DNA of 64,000 bases from Mumia xiangluensis (GCF_010994095.1 NZ_WJYO01000004.1:1-64000); one strand, 5' to 3'; positions 1 through 9,737 are shown, counted from the stretch's first letter. Made by a program: numbers and translations. The notes: a model not told the origin generated them from the letters alone.

Positions 1-1
1 C

Positions 2-1063
2 CTGATGGAGCACGGGATCCGGTTCCTGGAGGGTCGGGTGCGGTTGGAGGATCACCACTTCATGGGTCAGGTGTTCGCGTGCGCGCCGGTGGCGTCGGTG
101 CTGGCGTCCTACCCTTGCTACCGCTGGGTCCGTCGTCGCGACGGCACCAACAACTCGAGCAAGGCGGTAGATCCTGACTGGTACTGGGGCTACTACACCG
201 CCGCCCTCGACGTCGCCGACGAGCGTGGCGCAGACCCGGACGTCTCGAGGGAGCTACGGCGCGAAGGCGCGCAGCAGTGCTTCAGCCGTACGTTCATCAA
301 CCGCTTCGACCGCCGACCCCAGGCCGCCCGCCACGCCTACTTCGCGTCGACCGCCGCATTCGTCCGCGGTGCGTTCGGCGAGGAGGTCGACCGCGAGCTC
401 TCCGTCCTGAGAAGGCTGCGGTTCCAGACGCTGCGGGTGGACGACGAGCCCGCGTTCCTCGCCGTGTGCCAGGCACTGAGCAGCCTCCAGCGCCACGTCG
501 ACGTCGAGGAGGTCGGCTGGTCTGGTACGGCTCTGGACGTCCGGCTCCGGGTCCGCGTCCGCAGCGATGACGACCGCATCACGCTCGAGAAGGAGTCGGA
601 CCGGACGATCGCGGCGCTCGCGGCGCCCGGCGGCGTGATCAGCGCCGCGCTGGGGCCGCATGACGTTCCCTGGGGGTCGCTCTCCGTCCGGAGCGTCCAG
701 TCCGGGATCGAGTGGCCGGTGGAGTGCCGCTCGGTCGCCGTGCAGCCGGGCGATGGCGACGGGTGGCTGCAGGAGATCACGATCGACGCGCGGGTGCAGC
801 CCTTCGTCGGGTTCGTCGGTCCCGCGCTCGAGCCCGGGACCTGGCGCCTCCAGGTGCGGAGCAGCTTCTTGGGCGAGCCCGCGGTGCAGGCGCTCCCTCT
901 CGAACCCGACGTCCATGCCGACGTGCTCGCCCAGCGGGTACGGGACCGGAACGGCAGCGAGGTCTTCCGAGCCCGCCTCACGTGCTCGGCGGCGTCATCG
1001 GCGATGCTGCGCATCCGGCAGGCCGGGGACGCTCAGCCTCCGACGGGGAGCGACCGCAGCTGA
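2..1063 (+). CDS. GT2-family glycosyltransferase, C-terminal part (5' end outside window)
   Basis: The reading frame is open at the left edge, so this is the C-terminal 353 residues of a longer protein. The first visible part (FLEGRVRLEDHHF, then a Cys-Trp-containing strand) looks like the end of a GT-A glycosyltransferase domain, with the Glu-Asp pair of GT2 enzymes in RLEDHHF. The remaining 250 or so residues resemble the helical plus beta-sandwich tails of teichoic-acid or capsule-type GT2 enzymes. It probably transfers sugars onto a surface polymer at the inner membrane face. Donor and acceptor cannot be read from this fragment. Its stop overlaps the end of the convergent methyltransferase gene by about 30 nt. 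Confidence 0.7.
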   Translation: MMEHGIRFLEGRVRLEDHHFMGQVFACAPVASVLASYPCYRWVRRRDGTNNSSKAVDPDWYWGYYTAALDVADERGADPDVSRELRREGAQQCFSRTFINRFDRRPQAARHAYFASTAAFVRGAFGEEVDRELSVLRRLRFQTLRVDDEPAFLAVCQALSSLQRHVDVEEVGWSGTALDVRLRVRVRSDDDRITLEKESDRTIAALAAPGGVISAALGPHDVPWGSLSVRSVQSGIEWPVECRSVAVQPGDGDGWLQEITIDARVQPFVGFVGPALEPGTWRLQVRSSFLGEPAVQALPLEPDVHADVLAQRVRDRNGSEVFRARLTCSAASSAMLRIRQAGDAQPPTGSDRS

Positions 1064-1983
1064 TCCCAGAGGTCGTCGAGGGACTCGCCTCCGGCATCAC
1101 GACGCTTCACCAGCTCGTGCCACGCGCCCAGCTCGAGGAGGTCGCGCGCGTTGACGGCTGTCGATCGGTCGAGGTACTCCGGGGGAACCTCCTGGGGGTC
1201 CGGCGTGAGGCAGTATGCGACCTCTGCCTCGTACACAACGTCTCTCAGCGCCGCCCCCGGGTCGAGCCCGGCCACCACCACGGTCCCGGTCGGTGAGGTG
1301 TTCACGAGGAGCACGACGAGGTCGGGCCGTCGCCGGCGCAGCACCTCGGCCACTTTGAAGACGTCGCCGGCCCACTGCACCGTACGCCGGTCGCGTGCGG
1401 CTTCGAGGGAGTTGCGGGGCAGCATGTCGTCGAAGACCACGACGCCGGTGCGCGCCAGGTGGGCCTCGGTGTTGAGGAAGTCGCGCAGAGCGAACTCCGA
1501 GAGGTGCATGCCGTCGATGAACGCCAGGTCGACCGGGACGCCGGCGAAGTGCGCCAGTGGATCCTCGCGGGCGAAGAAGTCGTCGCTCGTTGCGCGGACG
1601 AGCTGCACGTCAGCCTCGATCTCGCGGTCGATGTTGAAAGCTGGGTCGACACCGATCGAACGCGTGGAGGAAAGGCTGAGGCTCTCGCCGTGACGCACGC
1701 CGATCTCCAGATACGTCCGCGGCTGCAGACGCTCGTGCAGACCGGCGAGCAGCTCGTGGCGCGACATCGTGGGCTTCGGGTGAGGGGTGAACGGGTCCGA
1801 CCGTCGCAGCCTGCTGGCGGCGGACCGCCTCCCGGCCTTCCGCTTCTTCGGAGGCGGCGGCGGTGGGGCGATCGCCTTCGCGAGCCGGGTGCGGGCCGCA
1901 CGCTCGGAGCGCACGAGCGACCGGGTGCGTTCCTCCCCGACGACCGACTCGAGGCCGGAGCGGAGGCTGGTCCGTATGCTCAT
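1033..1983 (-). CDS. class I SAM-dependent methyltransferase (Methyltransf_24 type)
   Basis: 316 residues. An N-terminal stretch rich in Arg, Pro and Lys (with PPPPPPKKRK) precedes a Rossmann methyltransferase core. The SAM-binding motif YLEIGVRHGESL is followed by the acidic strand-2 end (SIGVDPAF) and by VDLAFIDGMHL and VVVFDDMLP. These are typical of the Methyltransf_24 family found in surface-polysaccharide and secondary-metabolite clusters. The start has a GAGGAG ribosome site 5 nt upstream. It converges on the glycosyltransferase gene, so a role in modifying the same surface glycan is plausible but inferred. The substrate is unknown. Confidence 0.75.
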   Translation of the reverse strand: MSIRTSLRSGLESVVGEERTRSLVRSERAARTRLAKAIAPPPPPPKKRKAGRRSAASRLRRSDPFTPHPKPTMSRHELLAGLHERLQPRTYLEIGVRHGESLSLSSTRSIGVDPAFNIDREIEADVQLVRATSDDFFAREDPLAHFAGVPVDLAFIDGMHLSEFALRDFLNTEAHLARTGVVVFDDMLPRNSLEAARDRRTVQWAGDVFKVAEVLRRRRPDLVVLLVNTSPTGTVVVAGLDPGAALRDVVYEAEVAYCLTPDPQEVPPEYLDRSTAVNARDLLELGAWHELVKRRDAGGESLDDLWDQLRSLPVGG

Positions 1984-2066
1984 CTGTGCTCCTCGCCTGA
2001 CGTGGCCGACATGAGAGGACTGCGCTGATCCTGCGGGACGGCGATCACGCTACCAGCGAAACTCGT

Positions 2067-2115
2067 GTTCGCTCTCGGTGAACATCGGCCCCGGAGGTGT
2101 TCGCCCTGCGTGAAC
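2067..2115. promoter_or_regulatory. two operator-like repeats upstream of clpC
   Basis: Two imperfect palindromes of the form GTTCGC-N5-GTGAAC lie at 2067-2083 and 2099-2115, 32 bp apart start to start. The 24-nt segments around them (2065-2088 and 2097-2120) match at 20 positions. They sit in the 274-bp divergent region between the methyltransferase gene and clpC. The sequence resembles the CGC-N5-GCG class of ClgR boxes that control clp genes in actinobacteria. That assignment is from memory of the family and not proven. A -10-like TAGCAT lies at about 2211-2216. Confidence 0.45.
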
Positions 2116-2257
2116 AACGGAAGCACGAAGGCCCGCGATCCCTTGTAATCAGGCAAATCCCAGGTGTGCTGGTGGTCCACCGACGTTGGTGGTCGTGACT
2201 AGCATGGGGTGGACAGAGACCCGACCCGCAGAACGGTCTCGGATCAAGGGGAGTTGC

Positions 2258-4795
2258 ATGTTCGAGAGGTTCACCGACCGCGCCCGTCGTGTTGTCGTGC
2301 TCGCCCAGGAAGAGGCGCGCATGCTCAGCCACAACTACATCGGCACCGAGCACATCCTTCTTGGTCTCATCCACGAGGGTGAGGGAGTCGCTGCCAAGGC
2401 GCTGGAGAACCTGGGCATCTCGCTCGAGGCCGTGCGCGAGCAGGTCGAGGAGATCATCGGCCAGGGTCAGCAGGCGCCCAGCGGTCACATTCCCTTCACC
2501 CCGCGCGCCAAGAAGGTCCTCGAGCTCAGCCTCCGCGAGGCGCTGCAGCTCGGCCACAGCTACATCGGCACCGAGCACATCCTGCTCGGCCTGATCCGCG
2601 AGGGCGAGGGTGTCGCCGCGCAGGTCCTGGTCAAGCTCGGAGCCGACCTCAACCGCGTCCGTCAGCAGGTCATCCAGCTACTGAGCGGCTACCAGGGCAA
2701 GGAGACCGCGGCGGCAGGCGCCCCCGCGGGCGAGTCCGCCCCGAGCAGCTCGCTCGTGCTCGACCAGTTCGGCCGCAACCTCACGCAGGCTGCCCGCGAG
2801 GGCAAGCTCGACCCGGTCATCGGGCGTGAGAAGGAGATCGAGCGCGTCATGCAGGTGCTGTCGCGCCGCACCAAGAACAACCCGGTCCTCATCGGTGAGC
2901 CGGGCGTCGGCAAGACGACGGTCGTCGAGGGCCTCGCGCAGGACATCGTCCGCGGCGACGTCCCCGAGACGTTGCGCGACAAGCAGATCTACACGCTCGA
3001 CCTCGGTGCGCTCGTCGCAGGCTCGCGCTACCGCGGCGACTTCGAGGAGCGCCTCAAGAAGGTCCTCAAGGAGATCCGCACCCGCGGCGACATCGTGCTC
3101 TTCATCGACGAGATCCACACGCTCGTCGGTGCCGGCGCAGCCGAGGGCGCGATCGATGCCGCCAGCATCCTCAAGCCGATGCTGGCCCGTGGTGAGCTGC
3201 AGACCATCGGTGCCACCACGCTCGACGAGTACCGCAAGCACTTCGAGAAGGATGCCGCGCTCGAGCGCCGGTTCCAGCCGATCCAGGTCGCGGAGCCGTC
3301 GATCGCGCACACGATCGAGATGCTCAAGGGTCTGCGCGACCGCTACGAGGCCCACCACCGGGTCACGATCACGGACGAGGCGCTCGTCTCGGCCGCGACG
3401 CTCGCCGACCGCTACATCTCCGACCGGTTCCTCCCGGACAAGGCGATCGACCTCGTCGACGAGGCCGGTTCGCGTCTGCGGATCCGCCGGATGACCGCTC
3501 CGCCGGACCTGCGCGACTTCGACGAGAAGATCGTCGACGTCCGCCGCCGCAAGGAGAATGCGATCGACGTCCAGGACTTCGAGTCCGCGGCGGCGCTGCG
3601 CAACGAGGAGCGTGAGCTCCTCACGGCCAAGACCGACCGCGAGAAGCAGTGGCGCGCGGGCGACATGGACGAGGTCGCCGAGGTCGACGAGGAGCTGATC
3701 GCCGAGGTCCTGGCGCTCGCGACCGGCATCCCGATCGTGAAGCTCTCCGAGGAGGAGTCGACTCGACTGCTCAACATGGAGCAGGAGCTGCACAAGCGGG
3801 TCATCGGCCAGGACGAGGCCATCAAGGCGCTGTCACGGGCGATCCGCCGCACGCGTGCCGGCCTCAAGGATCCGCGCCGCCCGGGTGGCTCGTTCATCTT
3901 CGCCGGCCCGTCCGGCGTCGGAAAGACCTGGCTCTCGAAGGCGCTCGCCAACTTCCTGTTCGGCGACGACGACGCGCTCATCCAGCTCGACATGAGCGAG
4001 TTCTCCGAGAAGCACACCGTCTCCCGCCTGTTCGGCTCGCCTCCGGGCTACGTCGGCTACGAAGAGGGCGGCCAGCTCACCGAGAAGGTCCGTCGCAAGC
4101 CGTTCTCGGTGGTGCTGTTCGACGAGGTCGAGAAGGCCCACCCGGACATCTTCAACTCGCTGCTGCAGATCCTCGAGGAAGGTCGCCTGACCGACTCGCA
4201 GGGCCGGGTGGTCGACTTCAAGAACACCGTCATCATCATGACGACGAACCTCGGCACCCGGGACATCGCGAAGGGCGTCAACCTCGGCTTCAGCCAGGCC
4301 AGCGACGTCGCAGGCTCGTACGACAAGATGAAGGCGAAGGTCTCGGAGGAGCTGAAGCAGCACTTCCGGCCCGAGTTCCTCAACCGTGTCGACGAGATCG
4401 TGGTCTTCCCGCCGCTGACGCAGGACGAGATCATCGACATGGTCGACATGATGCTCGACTCGGTCGAGAAGCGGCTCAAGGACAAGGACATGGCGCTGGA
4501 GCTCACGTCCGCCGCCAAGAACCTCCTGGCGAGCCGTGGCTTCGACCCGGTCCTCGGTGCGCGACCGCTGCGGCGCACGGTGCAGCGCGAGATCGAGGAC
4601 ACGCTCGCCGAGAAGCTGCTGTTCGGTGAGGTCCGTCCTGGCCAGATCGTGCTGGTCGACGTCGAGGGCGAGGGTCCGAGCGCGACCTTCACCTTCAAGG
4701 GCGAGCCGAAGGCCGAGCTCCCGGACACGCCGCTGGAGGCCGCCGCCGGCACCACCAACGGTGGGACGACCGGGGACGCGTCGGCAGCAAGCTGA
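2258..4795 (+). CDS. clpC: ATP-dependent Clp protease ATPase subunit ClpC
   Basis: 845 residues, the normal length for actinobacterial ClpC. The ATG at 2258 is chosen because it follows an AAGGGGA ribosome site and begins with the family N-terminus [11 protein letters not shown]. Order: a double Clp-N repeat (1-145), AAA-1 with Walker [10 protein letters not shown] near 213, a UVR-like coiled segment near 421-455, and AAA-2 with Walker [10 protein letters not shown] near 549. The second P-loop has Trp where Glu is usual. ClpC unfolds substrates and feeds them to ClpP1P2 in the cytoplasm. Two operator-like repeats precede it and a strong hairpin terminator follows the stop. Confidence 0.97.
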   Translation: MFERFTDRARRVVVLAQEEARMLSHNYIGTEHILLGLIHEGEGVAAKALENLGISLEAVREQVEEIIGQGQQAPSGHIPFTPRAKKVLELSLREALQLGHSYIGTEHILLGLIREGEGVAAQVLVKLGADLNRVRQQVIQLLSGYQGKETAAAGAPAGESAPSSSLVLDQFGRNLTQAAREGKLDPVIGREKEIERVMQVLSRRTKNNPVLIGEPGVGKTTVVEGLAQDIVRGDVPETLRDKQIYTLDLGALVAGSRYRGDFEERLKKVLKEIRTRGDIVLFIDEIHTLVGAGAAEGAIDAASILKPMLARGELQTIGATTLDEYRKHFEKDAALERRFQPIQVAEPSIAHTIEMLKGLRDRYEAHHRVTITDEALVSAATLADRYISDRFLPDKAIDLVDEAGSRLRIRRMTAPPDLRDFDEKIVDVRRRKENAIDVQDFESAAALRNEERELLTAKTDREKQWRAGDMDEVAEVDEELIAEVLALATGIPIVKLSEEESTRLLNMEQELHKRVIGQDEAIKALSRAIRRTRAGLKDPRRPGGSFIFAGPSGVGKTWLSKALANFLFGDDDALIQLDMSEFSEKHTVSRLFGSPPGYVGYEEGGQLTEKVRRKPFSVVLFDEVEKAHPDIFNSLLQILEEGRLTDSQGRVVDFKNTVIIMTTNLGTRDIAKGVNLGFSQASDVAGSYDKMKAKVSEELKQHFRPEFLNRVDEIVVFPPLTQDEIIDMVDMMLDSVEKRLKDKDMALELTSAAKNLLASRGFDPVLGARPLRRTVQREIEDTLAEKLLFGEVRPGQIVLVDVEGEGPSATFTFKGEPKAELPDTPLEAAAGTTNGGTTGDASAAS

Positions 4796-4825
4796 CCGCC
4801 GCTGCGGGCCTGACCCGCAGAGCAC

Positions 4826-4861
4826 GAGAAGGGCCCGCGACCTCGGTCGCGGGCCCTTCTC
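4826..4861. terminator. bidirectional intrinsic terminator between clpC and mutY
   Basis: A perfect 16-bp stem pairs 4826-4841 with 4846-4861 around a CTCG loop. The stem is GC-rich in its centre (gggcccgcg) and flanked by A-rich and T-rich ends. It lies just after the clpC stop and overlaps the mutY stop codon (4860-4862), so it can serve both convergent genes. A smaller hairpin at 4801-4820 (ctgcggg/cccgcag) precedes it. Confidence 0.85.
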
Positions 4862-5774
4862 ACGTCCCGGGAAGTGCGTACTCGTCGTCGCCGACGTTCA
4901 CCACGAGCCCGTCGTCGAGCAGGCTGTCGAGGGCCCGCTCCCGCTGGGTCGCGTCGTCCCAGACCTGCCGCAGCGCCGACCCGGGTACGGCGCCCTCGGC
5001 GTCGCGCAGCACCGCGAGGAGCCGACCTCGGCACTGCCGGTCCGTGCCGGCGTAGGTCTGACCGCGCCGGGCCGGGCCGTCGTACGCCGGTCGCCCGGCC
5101 GCGTGCCACCGGCACCCGTCGCGGATGGGACAGACCGAGCACGCCGGCGCCCGGGCGGTGCACACGAGGGCGCCGAGCTCCATCAACCCGATCGACCACC
5201 GTGCGGCGGTCGCGGTGTCGGCCGGAAGCGCCGACCGGGCGCGCTCGCGCTCGGCGACCGACATCGTCGCAGCGGGCAGCGCGTCGCCGCCCAGGACGCG
5301 GCCGAGGACCCTCCGGACGTTGGTGTCGAGCACCGCGTGCCGCTGGCCGTACGCGAAGACGGCCACGGCGGCCGCGGTGTACTCGCCGACGCCGGGGAGC
5401 GCGCGGAGCGCCTCGAGATCGCGCGGCACCTCGCCGTCGTGGCGTTCGCAGATCGCGGTCGCGCTGGCGTGGAGCCGCAGGGCACGCCGCGGGTAGCCGA
5501 GGCGACCCCACGCGCGTACGGCTTCCCCCGGGGCCACCTCTGCGAGCGCGCGCGGCGTGGGCCAGCGAGCGATCCACTCCTCGTAGACCGGGGCGACCCG
5601 GTCGACCGGGGTCTGCTGCAGCATGACCTCCGAGACGAGGACGTGCCACGCCGTCGTCGTCGGGCGACGCCAGGGGAGGGGACGAGAGCTAGCGGCGTAC
5701 CAGTCGCAGACGGCGTCGTGCAGCCCGTCGAGGGCGGTGCCGGCGACAGGTTGCGGTGACGTGGGGAGGACCAT
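4860..5774 (-). CDS. mutY: A/G-specific adenine glycosylase MutY
   Basis: 304 residues. Removes adenine mispaired with 8-oxoguanine in base excision repair. Catalytic Glu49 lies in SEVMLQQT, the helix-hairpin-helix LPGVGEYTAAAV is at 126-137, and catalytic Asp150 is in VLDTNVRR. The 4Fe-4S cluster cysteines C205-x6-C212-x2-C215-x5-C221 are all present. The C-terminus is short compared with E. coli MutY, with only a reduced recognition domain, which is usual in actinobacteria. It is convergent with clpC and shares the hairpin terminator. Confidence 0.95.
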   Translation of the reverse strand: MVLPTSPQPVAGTALDGLHDAVCDWYAASSRPLPWRRPTTTAWHVLVSEVMLQQTPVDRVAPVYEEWIARWPTPRALAEVAPGEAVRAWGRLGYPRRALRLHASATAICERHDGEVPRDLEALRALPGVGEYTAAAVAVFAYGQRHAVLDTNVRRVLGRVLGGDALPAATMSVAERERARSALPADTATAARWSIGLMELGALVCTARAPACSVCPIRDGCRWHAAGRPAYDGPARRGQTYAGTDRQCRGRLLAVLRDAEGAVPGSALRQVWDDATQRERALDSLLDDGLVVNVGDDEYALPGT

Positions 5775-5820
5775 GGCGAGTCGATCCTGTCACGGCGCCG
5801 CGGGAAGTTAGTTTGAGGGC

Positions 5821-6588
5821 GTGAGCTCGGTGATGCGGCCTGCGGGCAAACTCCCCCCGGGGGTGTACTGGCGTCGCCGTCTCCTCCTCCTCGCGATCGT
5901 GCTCCTGCTCGGCTGGTTCGTGGTCCGCGTGGTCGGAGGCGAGGGCGATTCGTCCGCCAAGGAACCGGAGGCGACCGAGCCGACGCCCACCGCTGCCACG
6001 TCGGCGACCGCTCCCGCCCCCGCGCAGAAGCCGCGCAAAGCGAAGGACGTCCAGGTCGACGTACGGTTCGCGCCGGTCCAGGGCGCCTGCCCTGCCGAGG
6101 CCGTGACGGTCTCGCCGTCGGTCCGGGCAGGCGCGTACGCCGGGCGTGCGGTCGCCGTGACCCTGCGCGTCGTCAGCGTCTCGCCCCAACCGTGCACGGT
6201 CCGCATCGATCCCTCGACGTTCGTGCTGGGCGTCAAGGGTGACGACGGCGCGGTCTGGAGCACCCAGACCTGCGAGGGCGTCGAAGCCCGCACGGTCGAT
6301 GTGCACCCTTCGTGGGCCACCGTGGTCGAGGTCGCGTGGAACGGACGAGCCGACGCCGACTCCTGCGACGACAAGGGGGAGTTCGTGGCGCCGGGGGGCT
6401 ACACCGCCCAGGCGGCCCTGCTCGGCGGCGACCCGGTGAGCGCAGAGTTCACGCTGACGCCCGCGCCGACTCCGACCCCGACGCCGCCGACCGCGAAGCC
6501 CGCACCGCAGGGCACAGGAGGTCCGACACCGAGCACCCCGGCGTCACCGAAGCCGGGAAGCACGCCCACGACGAGCACGTCGCCCTGA
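5821..6588 (+). CDS. membrane-anchored protein with Pro/Thr-rich linkers, unknown function
   Basis: 255 residues. A single N-terminal transmembrane helix (LLLLAIVLLLGWFVV, about residues 21-38) follows a basic Arg-rich stretch. Then come a Glu/Pro/Thr/Ala-rich linker, an extracytoplasmic beta-rich domain of about 140 residues with four cysteines that could form disulfides, and a C-terminal tail of Pro-Thr-Ser repeats. The GTG start lies 6 nt after a -10 hexamer TAGTTT (5809-5814), so the transcript is probably leaderless. It sits between mutY and disA, as similar actinobacterial proteins often do. I do not recognise a defined function. Confidence 0.8.
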   Translation: MSSVMRPAGKLPPGVYWRRRLLLLAIVLLLGWFVVRVVGGEGDSSAKEPEATEPTPTAATSATAPAPAQKPRKAKDVQVDVRFAPVQGACPAEAVTVSPSVRAGAYAGRAVAVTLRVVSVSPQPCTVRIDPSTFVLGVKGDDGAVWSTQTCEGVEARTVDVHPSWATVVEVAWNGRADADSCDDKGEFVAPGGYTAQAALLGGDPVSAEFTLTPAPTPTPTPPTAKPAPQGTGGPTPSTPASPKPGSTPTTSTSP

Positions 6589-6593
6589 CAGCG

Positions 6594-7682
6594 TCAGACG
6601 TAGCGCTCGAGGATGCTCGACTCGGCGAGTCGGGAGAGGCCCTCACGGACCGTGCGAGCGCGCAGCTCGCCGACTCCGTCGACCGTCTGGAGGTCCTCGA
6701 TGCTCGCGGCGAGGAGCTTCTGGAGCGTGCCGAAGTGCTCGACCAGGCGTTCGATGACCGCATTGGGGAGGCGAGGGACCTTCGCGAGGAGCCGGTAGCC
6801 GCGCGGCGACACGGCTGACTCCAGGTGCTCGCCCGTGCCGAGCCCGAGCGCGCGAGCCACGGCCGCGAGATCGACGAGGTCGCCGGACACGATCTGAGAG
6901 AGGTCCTCCAGGACGTCTGCGGGGGGCTTGCCGCGTCGACCGCCCGGGGCGTAGTCGCGCACGATCAGCTCGCGCTCGCTCTCGACGCCGGTGACGAGCT
7001 CGTCGAGCTGCAGCGAGAGGAGACGTCCGTCCGTGCCGAGCTCGAGCACGTAGTCCTCGATCTCGGCCGCGATGCGGGTGACCATCTCGAGGCGCTGCGC
7101 GACGGCGGCGACGTCACGCACCGTGACGAGGTCCTCGATCTCGAGAGCCGACAGCGCGCCCGAGACCTCGTCGAGGCGGAGCTTGTAGCGCTCGAGCGTG
7201 GCGAGCGCCTGGTTCGCTCGTCCGAGGATGGCTCCGGCCTCCTCGAGGACGCGGCGGGTGCCGTCGACGTAGAGGGCGATGATGTGCATCGACGCGGACA
7301 CCGAGATCACCGGGACGTTCGTCTGGCGTGCGACACGGTCGGCGGTGCGGTGACGGGTGCCGGTCTCCTGCGTGGGGATCGACGGGTCGGGCATCAGGTG
7401 GACGCCCGCCTGGAGGATCCGGGTCGCGTCCTTGTCGAGGATGATCGCGCCGTCCATCTTCGCGAGCTCGCGGAGCGCCGTCGGGGTGAAGGGCACGTCG
7501 AGGGTGAACCCGCCCGTGGACAGTGCGTCGATGTCCTTGTCCTGGCCGAAGACGATGAGGGCGCCGGTGCGGCCGCGAAGGATGCGTTCGAGGCCCTCAC
7601 GCAGCGCTGTGCCGGGTGCGACGGACGCGAGAGTGGCCCTGAGGATCGAAGGCGTCCCGCCCGCCCGATCGTTGATCGACAC
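6594..7682 (-). CDS. disA: DNA integrity scanning diadenylate cyclase DisA
   Basis: 362 residues. Makes c-di-AMP from two ATP while scanning DNA for branched or damaged structures. The DAC domain occupies about 10-150, with the catalytic D77-G78-A79 and R110-H111-R112 motifs. A long helical spine follows, then C-terminal helix-hairpin-helix DNA-binding motifs (NAVIERLVEHFG and VDGVGELRA). The GTG start is preceded by GGGGG. A -10-like TACACT lies about 38 nt further upstream on the minus strand. It is followed closely by radA on the same strand, the usual neighbour order. Confidence 0.97.
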   Translation of the reverse strand: MSINDRAGGTPSILRATLASVAPGTALREGLERILRGRTGALIVFGQDKDIDALSTGGFTLDVPFTPTALRELAKMDGAIILDKDATRILQAGVHLMPDPSIPTQETGTRHRTADRVARQTNVPVISVSASMHIIALYVDGTRRVLEEAGAILGRANQALATLERYKLRLDEVSGALSALEIEDLVTVRDVAAVAQRLEMVTRIAAEIEDYVLELGTDGRLLSLQLDELVTGVESERELIVRDYAPGGRRGKPPADVLEDLSQIVSGDLVDLAAVARALGLGTGEHLESAVSPRGYRLLAKVPRLPNAVIERLVEHFGTLQKLLAASIEDLQTVDGVGELRARTVREGLSRLAESSILERYV

Positions 7683-7730
7683 CAGTGGCCCCCGCGTTGG
7701 TCGGTTCGATGACTCAGAACAGTGTAGTGG

Positions 7731-9131
7731 CTAGGCGTCCGGAACCATCGTGCTCACGGCGGTGATGGCGCGGTGGATGGTGGCGACCTCGATCACCTGC
7801 GCCTTGAGCCCAGCGAGGGGCACCTCCTCGCGGGTGCCGCTGGGCACCAGGATGCGTCGGTAGCCGAGCCGGTCCGCCTCGCGGAGGCGCTGACCGACCA
7901 TCGTGACTCGCCTGATGTCTCCCGACAGCGAGACCTCGCCGATGGCGGCGAGGTCCAGCGGGAGCGGCCTCCCGCTGGCGGCCGACGCGATCGACAGGCA
8001 CACCGCGAGATCGCTCCCAGGATCGTTGGACCGCATGCCGCCGACCGTCGCCGCGAAGACATCCATGTCGTGGAGCCGCACCCCGGCGACGCGCTCGGTG
8101 ACGGCGATCAGCATCGAGACGCGCGAGGAGTCGAGCCCGCTCACCCCACGGCGGGGGTTGGGTGCGTTCGTCGACGACACCAGGGCCTGCATCTCGGCGA
8201 TCATCGGGCGCCGGCCCTCGGCGGTCACGGTGATGCACGTGCCCGGGACCGGCTGGTCCCGGATGCCGCGGAAGAGCCCGCTCGGGTCGACGACCTCGGT
8301 GAGGCCGTCGTCGGTCTGCTCGAAGCAGGCGACCTCGTCCGCGGGCCCGAAGCGGTTCTTGACCGCGCGCAGCAGCCGCAGCGGGGTGTGCCGGTCGCCC
8401 TCCATCGACAACGTGGTGTCGGCGACGTGCTCGAGCGCGCGGGGGCCAGCCACGTTGGAGTCCTTGGTGACCTGACCGACCAGGCAGAACGGGATGCCGC
8501 GCGCCTTCGCCAGCCGCGTCAGCGCCGTCGCGACCTCCATGACCTGCGTGACGCCGCCCGCCCTGCCGTCCACGTCGGACGAGGCGATCGTCTGCACCGA
8601 GTCGACGATCACCAGAGCGACGTCCTGGCCGAGGGCGTCGAGGTGGCCGATCGCCTCCCCGAGGTCGTTCGTGTCCGCGAGGTAGAGGTGCTCGCTCGTC
8701 GCGCCCACCCGGCGGGCGCGGGTCGCGATCTGCTGGACGGACTCCTCGCCCGAGACGTACAGGACCGGCCGGCGGGTGGCTGCGGCGACGGCGTTCGCGC
8801 AGGCGAGCAGCAGCGTGGACTTGCCGGCACCCGGCTCGCCGGAGAGCAGCAGGACCTGACCGCCCACGAGGCCGCCGCCGAGGACGCGGTCGAACTCCTT
8901 GATGCCCGTGCTCAGGCGGGCGCCGACCTCGTCGTCCCTGATCTCCGAGACGCGGCGAGCCGGCCGGCGTGGCGCCGACCCCTGAGACGAGGCCTTGAGC
9001 CCGGTCTCCTTGGCGACGGTCGCGCTCTCGGCGACCGTGCTGAACTCCTGGCACTTCGGGCAGCGTCCGTACCACTTGCCGAACTCGGCCCCGCAGCTGC
9101 TGCAGGAGAAGGTCGTCCGGGCTCTGCTCAC
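7731..9131 (-). CDS. radA: DNA repair protein RadA
   Basis: About 466 residues. RadA is a hexameric branch-migration ATPase acting in recombinational repair. The N-terminal zinc finger uses C10-x2-C13 and C24-x2-C27. Walker A GEPGAGKST is at 98-106, the RadA signature KNRFG lies about 255, and a Lon-protease-like domain forms the C-terminus. Two in-frame GTG codons are possible. I choose the second (9131) because a minus-strand -10 hexamer TAGCGT occupies 9138-9143, leaving 6 nt, the leaderless arrangement seen at many genes here. The GTG at 9137 would abut the hexamer. Confidence 0.95.
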   Translation of the reverse strand: MSRARTTFSCSSCGAEFGKWYGRCPKCQEFSTVAESATVAKETGLKASSQGSAPRRPARRVSEIRDDEVGARLSTGIKEFDRVLGGGLVGGQVLLLSGEPGAGKSTLLLACANAVAAATRRPVLYVSGEESVQQIATRARRVGATSEHLYLADTNDLGEAIGHLDALGQDVALVIVDSVQTIASSDVDGRAGGVTQVMEVATALTRLAKARGIPFCLVGQVTKDSNVAGPRALEHVADTTLSMEGDRHTPLRLLRAVKNRFGPADEVACFEQTDDGLTEVVDPSGLFRGIRDQPVPGTCITVTAEGRRPMIAEMQALVSSTNAPNPRRGVSGLDSSRVSMLIAVTERVAGVRLHDMDVFAATVGGMRSNDPGSDLAVCLSIASAASGRPLPLDLAAIGEVSLSGDIRRVTMVGQRLREADRLGYRRILVPSGTREEVPLAGLKAQVIEVATIHRAITAVSTMVPDA

Positions 9132-9198
9132 GTGCACACGCTAGGCGAGAGGTCGGACAGGACGGCGGGGGCTCGCCCGGAGCGCGTCGGGCGGGTGT

Positions 9199-9645
9199 CT
9201 AGATGCGGCCGCGCCAGGAGCGTACGGCGGCGTCCTCGCGTCGGCTCTCGAGGTGCGCGTGGACGGCGGCGTAGATCGGGATCCACGTGCTCGGAAGGAG
9301 CAGGACGAGCGCCCCGACCGCGGGGGCGACCGGGTCGGTGGCTCCTCGGGTCGCGTGCTCGCTGACCAGCAGCCCGGCAGCGAGGACGGCGGCCAGCCCG
9401 GGGAGGTAGCCCCACAGCGCCGGTCGCAGGCACCCGGTCAGACGGAGCAGCGCGATCGCGCCGGCGAAGCAGCAGAGCGCGATGCCGCCGGCCGCCACCG
9501 CGGCGGCGAGGTAGCCCGCGCGCGCAGGGCTCGTCGTCAGCAGGACGTTGATGCCCGTTGCGCCGAGCACCGCGGTCGCCGCCATCGAGATCACGACGAC
9601 GGTCGCCTCGCTGGGGTGCCCGGGGATCCGCAGGACGCTGCTCAT
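9199..9645 (-). CDS. small four-helix membrane protein, unknown function
   Basis: 148 residues, largely hydrophobic, with about four transmembrane segments (ATVVVISMAATAVLGATGI, YLAAAVAAGGIALCCFAGA, ALWGYLPGLAAVLAAGLLV, APAVGALVLLLPSTWIPIY). The short cytoplasmic tail is Arg-rich. No catalytic motif is visible and I do not recognise the family. It stands alone between radA and the repeat-flanked lyase segment, on the same strand as both. Confidence 0.65.
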   Translation of the reverse strand: MSSVLRIPGHPSEATVVVISMAATAVLGATGINVLLTTSPARAGYLAAAVAAGGIALCCFAGAIALLRLTGCLRPALWGYLPGLAAVLAAGLLVSEHATRGATDPVAPAVGALVLLLPSTWIPIYAAVHAHLESRREDAAVRSWRGRI

Positions 9646-9737
9646 CCGTCCAGGGTGGATCGTCGACGCCCTCCGGGCATCCGCACTAGTACTCAGTTCA
9701 ACTATTCATCGGGAGAATTCCGGCAAGGCGATCGCAA
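9646..9737. other. AT-rich intergenic patch next to the left direct repeat
   Basis: No gene is visible. The stretch 9691-9720 has only 12 G or C of 30, while neighbouring host genes run above 70 percent in samples I counted. It abuts the outer side of the left 33-bp repeat. It may be the old intergenic region or a leftover of transferred DNA. Confidence 0.4.
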
